From assembly GCA_036362985.1 (NCBI GenBank), contig JAYGXS010000007.1, positions 11,727,590 to 11,791,589 of the forward strand: DNA of 64,000 bases, given 5' to 3'. This DNA comes from Ligula intestinalis. Its lineage: Eukaryota; Platyhelminthes; Cestoda; Diphyllobothriidea; Diphyllobothriidae. The position numbers and the translations under genes are program-made. The first letter of the stretch is position 1, and every line of letters starts with the position of its first letter. A model generated the notes under the pieces. The model did no database searches. It saw only the letters and a program-made list of their open reading frames with translations, and was not told where the DNA came from. Below are positions 63,650-64,000 of this stretch, one piece after another.

Positions 63650-64000
63650 CGGTACGGGAGAGAATTCGTGCAACATTCCGCCATATACGAAAGTCTGATA
63701 CTCTTACACTAATCGGCATTGACGTAGGTTGTGATACTGATTTATCGTGTAGCCTATTCTGAAATTATTTCAGTCATAATAGGATGCGGGCTTTTCAACG
63801 AGCTCCTTTCTGACCGCTAACAAAACGCATGTGTTGTAAACAGTGACAGCGTATATCGTCTGCGTTTTTATCAATGATTTTGACCACTCTTATAACTTAA
63901 AATAATTTTATCGAAAACATAAACAAAAAATTATTTATTGTACTCCTTTTGTAGAAAATTAGGCTTCCTTTAAATTTTATACTTTGCTTGTAAAAAGTTT
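63650..64000 (+). mobile_element. TA-flanked foldback element, left arm, cut by window end (F5)
   Basis: TA then CGGTACGGGAGAGAATTCGT, GCAACATTCCGCCATATACG, ACTAATCGGCATTGA, TCATAATAGGATGCGGGC, CTGACCGCTAACAAAACGC. Belongs to the F1 and F6 end subtype. The rest lies beyond the window. Confidence 0.75.

Noticed and set aside
1..64000. CRISPR array, operons or bacterial origin
   Set aside because: No evenly spaced direct repeats of CRISPR type, no ribosome-binding-site-led gene runs. SINEs, PLEs and splice-like signals indicate an animal genome.

Overview
This window looks like repeat-dominated flatworm DNA, most likely from a tapeworm of the Diphyllobothriidea type. That is an inference from four things: AT-rich sequence without long open frames, several distinct Penelope-like retroelements (PLEs) with RT plus GIY-YIG endonuclease remains, tRNA-derived SINEs, and LINE 3' ends of a kind common in flatworms. 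No complete host gene, rRNA or convincing functional tRNA is visible. Two short open stretches preceded by good 3' splice sites (22746-22982 plus, and about 33620-33838 minus) are the only host-exon candidates, both weak.

The main theme is transposable elements that carry hammerhead-ribozyme (HHR) like motifs. About twenty copies fall into at least six sequence groups. One group sits inside a tRNA-derived SINE (15968-16012, 16209-16253, 19601-19645, 22031-22072, 62141-62185). The others lie near the 3' ends of PLE fragments (3.9, 13.4, 20.4, 21.2, 32.8, 35.9, 36.7, 38.9, 41.6, 43.1, 43.8, 45.0, 46.1, 46.4, 47.6, 51.4, 55.5, 56.0, 59.1 and 59.6 kb, plus a facing pair at 1.4-1.6 kb). They keep the order CUGANGA, stem II, GAA, then a short self-complementary stem III, then the cleavage-site base, then the second strand of stem I. 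Stem III differs between groups (ACGU, AGCU, AUGGCCAU, AACAAUUGUU, AACGUACGUU) yet stays palindromic. That is the pattern expected of minimal hammerheads that act as dimers.

Layout. 1-9 kb: a palindromic pair of HHR units, a PLE-A terminus and a 0.9 kb TA-flanked foldback element. 9.4-13.2 kb: a diverged tandem array of roughly 205-260 bp units and a tandem duplication. 15.8-16.3 kb: a compact composite bounded by TA repeats, holding a 77-bp inverted repeat around an HHR and a full SINE. 17.0 kb: a hAT-type MITE. 19-23 kb: SINEs and PLE-A debris. 24-29 kb: tandem and foldback repeats and tRNA-like SINE heads. 30-33 kb: an unclassified repeat and foldback fragments. 35-38 kb: PLE-B endonuclease and the best PLE-A copy (RT plus GIY-YIG, minus strand). 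41.6-47.1 kb: a cluster of PLE-C (inverted and tandem copies), PLE-B and PLE-D remains. 48.3-49.5 kb: LINE RT tails. 49.5-53.4 kb: two complete TA-flanked foldbacks, one nested in the unclassified repeat. 55-64 kb: more HHR units, SINEs, LINE and PLE-D debris, ending in a foldback element cut by the window edge.

The parts appear linked. PLEs with defective ORFs share HHR-bearing termini, and these termini occur in tandem and head-to-head arrangements that would give multimeric transcripts. The SINE carries its own HHR and could use retroelement machinery in trans. All PLE and LINE ORFs seen here are broken, so activity would have to come from elsewhere in the genome.
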